A stretch of 64,000 nt of DNA from Gnetum montanum (lineage: Eukaryota; Streptophyta; Gnetopsida; Gnetales; Gnetaceae), in NCBI GenBank assembly GCA_015680685.1, contig MNCI01027012.1:210988-274987 (forward strand). The letters run 5' to 3'. Shown here piece by piece: positions 59,327 through 64,000 of this stretch. A program made the translations under genes and the position numbers. Under the pieces are notes generated by a model, which was not told the DNA's origin, did not search any database, and saw only the letters and a program-made list of their open reading frames with translations. Every line of letters begins with the position of its first letter. Positions within the stretch are counted from its first letter, which is position 1.

Positions 59327-59978
59327 AAGTTCAATATTTTTAAATACTACATCACACCGTAACCGTCATCACCTTAACCATTGCCATGATCGTAACCGTC
59401 ACTGTAACCATAATTGACATTATTTATAATAATAATAAATATTTATTATTACTGTAATCATAACCATCACCATTTATAATAATAATAAATATTCAATATT
59501 TCCCATCGTTTATAATAATAAATATTCATTATTACCCATATCAAGCCCTACACATGAGGGAATATGAAGAGATGAATGGGGAGCCCAAGGGTTAGTGGGG
59601 CATCAATTGAATAGAGATTCGGCTCCCCTACAATGATTCTTTAGCTTCCTTGCATGTGGTGCATGCATGTGGGGGAATACAAGGAGACGAATGGGAAGCT
59701 TAGGGGTTAGGGGGCATTAATCAAATAGAGAATCAACTCCCCTGCACTAATTTTTTAGCTTCCATGCATGTGGAGCATTCGCGTGAGGGAATACAAAGAG
59801 ATCAAACTGAATTGGCATTGCAACATATATTTGTAATGCATATTCATTCATGGAGATATAAAAAATCACGTTACAAATACATAAATAATGTTATTATTAT
59901 ATCATAGGCTTTTGTATATTGACATTATTGTACAATGGACAAGATATGAATGATGCTAACACCTCATTCATAATTATT
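59327..59978. repeat. Right arm of the long inverted repeat
   Basis: Mirror of 54,020-54,633. Its inner edge lies only about 15 bp upstream of the first SUN Met, so it would cover the promoter of the captured gene. It includes AATAATAAATATTTATTATT runs near 59,430-59,530 and the duplicated 125 bp unit at about 59,560-59,800. Confidence 0.8.
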
Positions 59979-59984
59979 GATGAA

Positions 59985-60325
59985 GTGGTTGCTCTAATAA
60001 TTAGAGTGGTTATCCTTGGAGTGATTACTCTAATTATTAGAGTAACCACTCCAATAATAACTGCTCTAATAATAACCACTCTAATTATTCTAGTAACCAC
60101 TCCAATAATAACTGCTCTAATAATTAGAGTAATCGCTCCAAGAATAACCACTCTAATTATTAGAGCAGTTATTATTGGAGTGGTTACTCTAATAATTAGA
60201 GTTCCTGTAATTAGTAGATTGGTTATTATTAGAGTGGTTCTTCTAATTATTATAGTAGTTATTATTGGAGCAATTATTCTAATTGTTAAAGCAGTTACTC
60301 TAATTATTAGAGTAGTTGCTCCCAA
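59985..60325. repeat. Palindromic TAATTATTAGAG array
   Basis: Roughly twenty short units alternating ctctaattattagag with ggttattattggagtgg and their complements. Because the units are self-complementary, both strands carry a 151-codon open frame made of I/V/T/R only; neither is a real gene. It adjoins the outer end of the inverted repeat and the LTR-like repeat that follows. Confidence 0.8.
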
Positions 60326-61130
60326 GTCTATAAATATAGTGCTTAGGTGCACAGTTGAAAAGGAAGTCTTTTAGCAATCAAGTAGCGAAACTCTTGTAGT
60401 CTATTGGAAGGTTAGAGTATTTTCCAAGTGCCCATAGTAGGAGATCGAAGTGTGGACGGATCTTTATTTGAACATTGTGTGCTTAAGCATACCTTGTGAA
60501 TGGCAATAAAGACAATCTCTTTGATTCATCCTTGTAGCACTTGAGATTTGTTTTCTTACACATTTATTTTATTTTATTTTATTATGCATTTATTTTATTT
60601 TATGCACTTTACATTTCTGTTATTAGCACAACAATTCATTTTGATCAATTAAGAAAATCATTAAATTACACTCAGTACGATCACTTCGAGCATGCATGTA
60701 ACACTTGGTAACATAGTAATGATTAGTGTTTGGTAATCCCAGTAGTGTTGTATTGGTTCAGAATGTGTCCGACAAGTGAGAATGGATACTAGTGTTAGGA
60801 TTAGTTAAAGCCTAGTTAATTAGTAGTTAAGTTAAATTACTTACTTAGTTATCTCTCTCCTTCCTTATTAGCAGTAGGACATAAAAACATAAAAGATATA
60901 AAAATCATATGCCTCAAGCTTACTTAACCATACAATCGTAACATACATGTAAGCTTGGAAAGACAATGATCAACCAACCTATCTTTGTTCTACAAGGGCG
61001 CATAAGCACCTAGTCCTTGGAATTCAATCGGATCGTGCGTGAAACACTCGTATTTGTATGGTTTAGCATAGGGGTACCTTGCCACTCATCATTGGCTAAG
61101 GTACCTAGACAACTCCATGCATACACTATT
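60325..61130 (+). repeat. LTR-like repeat, plus copy 2
   Basis: TATA box GTCTATAAATATAG near 60,329, cccatagtaggagatcgaagtgtggacggatcttta near 60,432 (quoted in parts in copy 1), and AATAAA near 60,503. A TTTTA microsatellite sits at about 60,560-60,605. Further matches are agaatgtgtccgacaagtgag and ttaggattagttaaagcc, and cgtgaaacactcgtatttgt near 61,040. Same family as 40,270-41,365. Confidence 0.62.
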
Positions 61131-61139
61131 TTTGAAATG

Positions 61140-63200
61140 CTATTATGAAGTGAAATGAAATGAAGCTTTATTATGTCTAAAGACCCATAGGATCTATTGG
61201 ATAAATATTACATTTTTATGAAAAATAAAAATAGACTCTACAAATCAACAAAGCAACAATGGAGACATAAAAAATAAATCATACAAGTTTTTTGCTATAA
61301 TATTATAACACTATCTCAAATGGGTAGTGATAGCATGAGAAAAAAATGCATATAAGTCATCTTTAAGGGCTCCTAATTTGTACAACCTACAAATGTGCTC
61401 TTCTTAGTGGATTTAAATCTATCATCCACTTTCAATTCTAAGATGCTAAAAACATAAGCAAAGCTTACTTATAGCATTTTGATAATTGATGGGAATAGCA
61501 ACTAAGAGATAGTGAGATTCTATGTCTAGTTTATTAGATCTAATGTGGTGTAAATAAATTTCCTCTTGCCTTTCACATTAGTCCACATCTATGTTAAAAT
61601 CTTTTGTTTGACTAGTTGGTGAATATACTTAGGATTTTACTATATGTCCTTCCAAAGGATATTCCATTTTCTCAATTATTGTATCCCCTAAAAATACCAA
61701 CCATAGGCTTGTGAATCCTCAATAACTGATTTAGAAACTTTTTCTTACCTTGAGATATGTAAGCTATGAGTGTATGTAATGAATTGGCATAAGATTTCTA
61801 CTTCTAAAGGTAATAAATCACATTCACATAATAACATTAAATAAAGTTTTTACCTTTAACCTATTGAAAATAAAAAATTTTGTACTCTTTTAATATCTTT
61901 TCAAAGTTTAGCATTAAGTCTAGGTACCCAAAGAACACGTCCATATAATGCAGTAGGATAGATGATAGTCTAAAAAATTTATTTTTTGACTTTTCAAGCA
62001 TAAAGGCTTAAATCCTAACACTTGTTTCTAAAAGAAAAGAGAGCCTTCAAACCTCTTGCTATTTTTTTCTTTGATGTACTTTTCCCACATGTAATTCTTC
62101 ATATAAATGAGACCCAAATATTTAAAAGAATCTACTATCTGCACATTGGTATCTCCAAAATTAAAGTTATAATAGTTATTTCTTGTACCTTAGATCATCA
62201 ATTTAGTTTTATCTACATTCACTTGAAGATTAAATAAATGCCAATAATTTTCTCAAATTGACAACATATTTTGCCTACCTTTTGTAGTAGTGAGGATCAA
62301 GGTAGCATCATCTACATATAAAAGAGGATTTGTTGCATAGGATCCAATTTTGATAGTATGACTATCTTTCCTGTTACACAACCATTCCTACATTTCATTT
62401 GTAAAGATACCAAAGAGAGTTCAAGAAAGTGAGCAACCTTGCTTAACTCTAATTTTGCTCTAGAATTGATTTTTTTTTCTCTAAACTGCTATAAGTAATT
62501 TTAATAATCATGTTCTCATACAATCTTTAATTTGCTATAGTCAAATTTGAAGAGAGATCAATTTTATGCAAGTGCAACCATAGTTTTGTACGAAATCACT
62601 AAATCATATGTTTTTGTAAAATCAATAAAACAAATAAAAAACTATTTATTAGGTATTTTTGTAAATTCCATGAAGTGTCTTAGAGTAACTAAGTAATCAA
62701 TAGTAGAGTGATTTTGTTTGAAACTTACTTGACATCTTGCCCCAACCTAGTTACCTTCAGCCCAAGAACTAATTTTTTTTCTATTAGAGTGCCCAACAAC
62801 TTAGCAAAAACATTACTCACAATGATCATTTCATAATTGTTCAAATCATTTTTATCTCACTTTTTATATAATCCTATTTTTTTCTATTCCTATTTTTTTT
62901 TGTTTGAGAAACAATTGGAATTTGCAATAAAAACTCAACATGATGATGACAAGACTCCACTAAATCTCCTTCAACTTTCAACTTCTTAATAAAATAAATA
63001 TCTTTATAAGAACATAAAAGTAAATTAATGCAAGAGTTACCTTGAGGTCCTGTAAAAGTAAATGATAAAGATTAAGGTAATCTAACAAGTCCATTGTAAA
63101 TTAGAAGATAAAAAATTTTTGTCCATTCTAATAGTTGTTGATTCATCTTATTAATAGTGTCATTTGCATAATGTCAAGTCTAGTTGTGATCTTCAACAAT
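61140..63200 (-). pseudogene. LINE-type (non-LTR) reverse transcriptase remnant
   Basis: On the minus strand: CFIDFTKTYDLVISY (motif with catalytic D, near 62,620), VKQGCSLS then TLFGIFTNEM (near 62,440), and LLYVDDATLILTTTKGRQNML (YVDD site, near 62,310), shown as LLYVDDATLIL. Then LFNLQVNVDKTKLMI and KYLGLIYMKNYMWEK follow. This order is that of plant LINE RTs. Many stops and frameshifts. On the minus strand an AATAAA near 61,170 may lie by the 3' end. The region 63,200-63,640 is AT-rich without clear domains. Confidence 0.8.
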
Positions 63201-63644
63201 GTCTAAACCACCAATATAATGTTGCCACTAAATAATTTTTTTTTTGTTGTAACCTATCCTTCCATTAAAATATTTACAAATAAATACTAAGCCTTTTGCT
63301 ATAAATCTTACAATATCTTTGCCTACAAATTGAAAATGATGATTACAAGAGAACTTTATAGAATCATATAATGTAGCATCTCCAGAAGCAAAATATCATA
63401 TGGCAAGGAAAGCACAACCATGCTATCATAATATTTTTAGTCAAACATATGATTTATGATCATCAATTTTTTAAAGCATTCAATATTCAAGAGATTTCTT
63501 CATTAACACTACAATGCCCCTAGAAGGTTTACCTCCTTGCACTACTCTTGTATTTCATGCAACAAATTTAATAAATCCAAGAACTACAAAATCTATAGAA
63601 CCAACATCTTCCTAAGTTTCAAAAAAACCAAAAATATCAAAGCT

Positions 63645-64000
63645 ATTGATGAGTGGTGAAGTACCCCTATACTCAACCATATGAATACGAGTGTTTCACG
63701 CACGATCTAGTCATTCTCTGTAGATAGGCTAGTTGTGGTATCTAGATAGTTACTCATTGGTCGTAGTTCACTATCTTCCCACTTGGACTAGTATTTGCTT
63801 TGTCACATATGGTTTAGTCTAGAGTGAAGTGTTTGATGTGGTTTCTAACCTAGTGCTACTCTTAGAGGCAATGGAAAATAACTTGAATTAAGCTAGGAGG
63901 AAAAGGGAAAGAGAATTTAAGCTAGCCTAAGTGCGATGAGCATCCATTCCTTAATCATCTGTACATATCTTGGACCTCGTGCATGACTACCACTAGGATT
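63645..64000 (-). repeat. LTR-like repeat, second minus copy (cut by window end)
   Basis: Reverse complement reads gatcgtgcgtgaaacactcg, then tatggttgagtataggggtac and caccactcatc, matching 61,033-61,095 of plus copy 2. Its terminal edge is near 63,645. It faces plus copy 2 with the LINE remnant in between. Confidence 0.6.

Noticed and set aside
58966-59328. Plus-strand 120-codon ORF rich in Leu and Met (membrane-protein-like)
   Set aside because: It is the complement of the SUN pseudogene N-terminus (acidic Glu/Gln repeats read backwards). The minus strand carries the recognisable protein.
59897-60374. Two overlapping 151-codon ORFs on opposite strands
   Set aside because: Composition is almost only Ile, Val, Thr, Arg and Ala, and both result from a self-complementary repeat array. 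No start context or domain.

Overview
The window reads as nuclear DNA of a land plant. It is almost entirely transposable elements in different states of decay, with three degraded host-gene copies: two subtilase fragments and a SUN-domain gene. Old, stop-riddled elements and AT-rich spacers would fit a large, slowly purged genome such as a gymnosperm's, but the sequence alone does not fix the species. I see no intact host gene, no tRNA or rRNA gene and no CRISPR.

Region 1 (1-31,158) holds two related Ty3/gypsy retrotransposons of the Tat lineage, head to tail, called copy A (1 to about 15,242, left end outside the window) and copy B (about 14,093-31,158). Only one LTR lies between them, so the layout is internal A - LTR - internal B - LTR. 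Each copy has gag and an aspartic protease in one frame, then about 5.9 kb without sense coding, then reverse transcriptase, RNase H, a second archaeal-type RNase H (the Tat hallmark) and integrase. Stop codons and small frameshifts break all sense genes in both copies.

The most remarkable content lies in the 5.9 kb gap, on the minus strand. There I can assemble an eight-exon gene with its own TATA box, ATG, seven introns and stop codon. All eight exon lengths (131, 450, 263, 1041, 231, 195, 785 and 102 nt) are identical in copies A and B, the phases fit throughout, and the sum is 1,066 codons including the stop. Introns 2-7 are only 76-114 bp and differ in length between copies, while the exons do not. 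The predicted protein of 1,065 residues has acidic, basic and coiled-coil parts and no domain I can name. Two families of short repeats accompany it. One is a GCGTATACGC-type palindrome packed into its first intron and also into the LTR U3. The other is a 20-30 bp motif ending in TAAACT, arrayed after protease, before RT and after integrase.

Region 2 (31,385-41,360) has a Ty1/copia integrase remnant and then a large inverted repeat. Two copies of a non-autonomous-looking, LTR-flanked element with a coiled-coil ORF point away from each other around a 0.9 kb centre.

Region 3 (41,390-47,000) is a decayed chromovirus-like Ty3/gypsy element (protease, RT, RNase H, integrase, possible chromodomain, 3' LTR), interrupted by an unrelated insert at about 42,240-43,450. 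From 47,000 to 51,640 there is AT-rich DNA with weak minus-strand coding traces.

Region 4 (51,640-61,130) holds a subtilase pseudogene in two pieces. It is followed by inverted repeats of about 0.65 kb (54,020-54,633 and 59,327-59,978) that enclose a PIF1-like helicase fragment and a three-exon SUN-domain pseudogene, an arrangement resembling gene capture by a mobile element. A palindromic AT-rich array and an LTR-like repeat follow. Region 5 (61,140-64,000) is an antisense LINE reverse transcriptase remnant and a further inverted copy of the LTR-like repeat.
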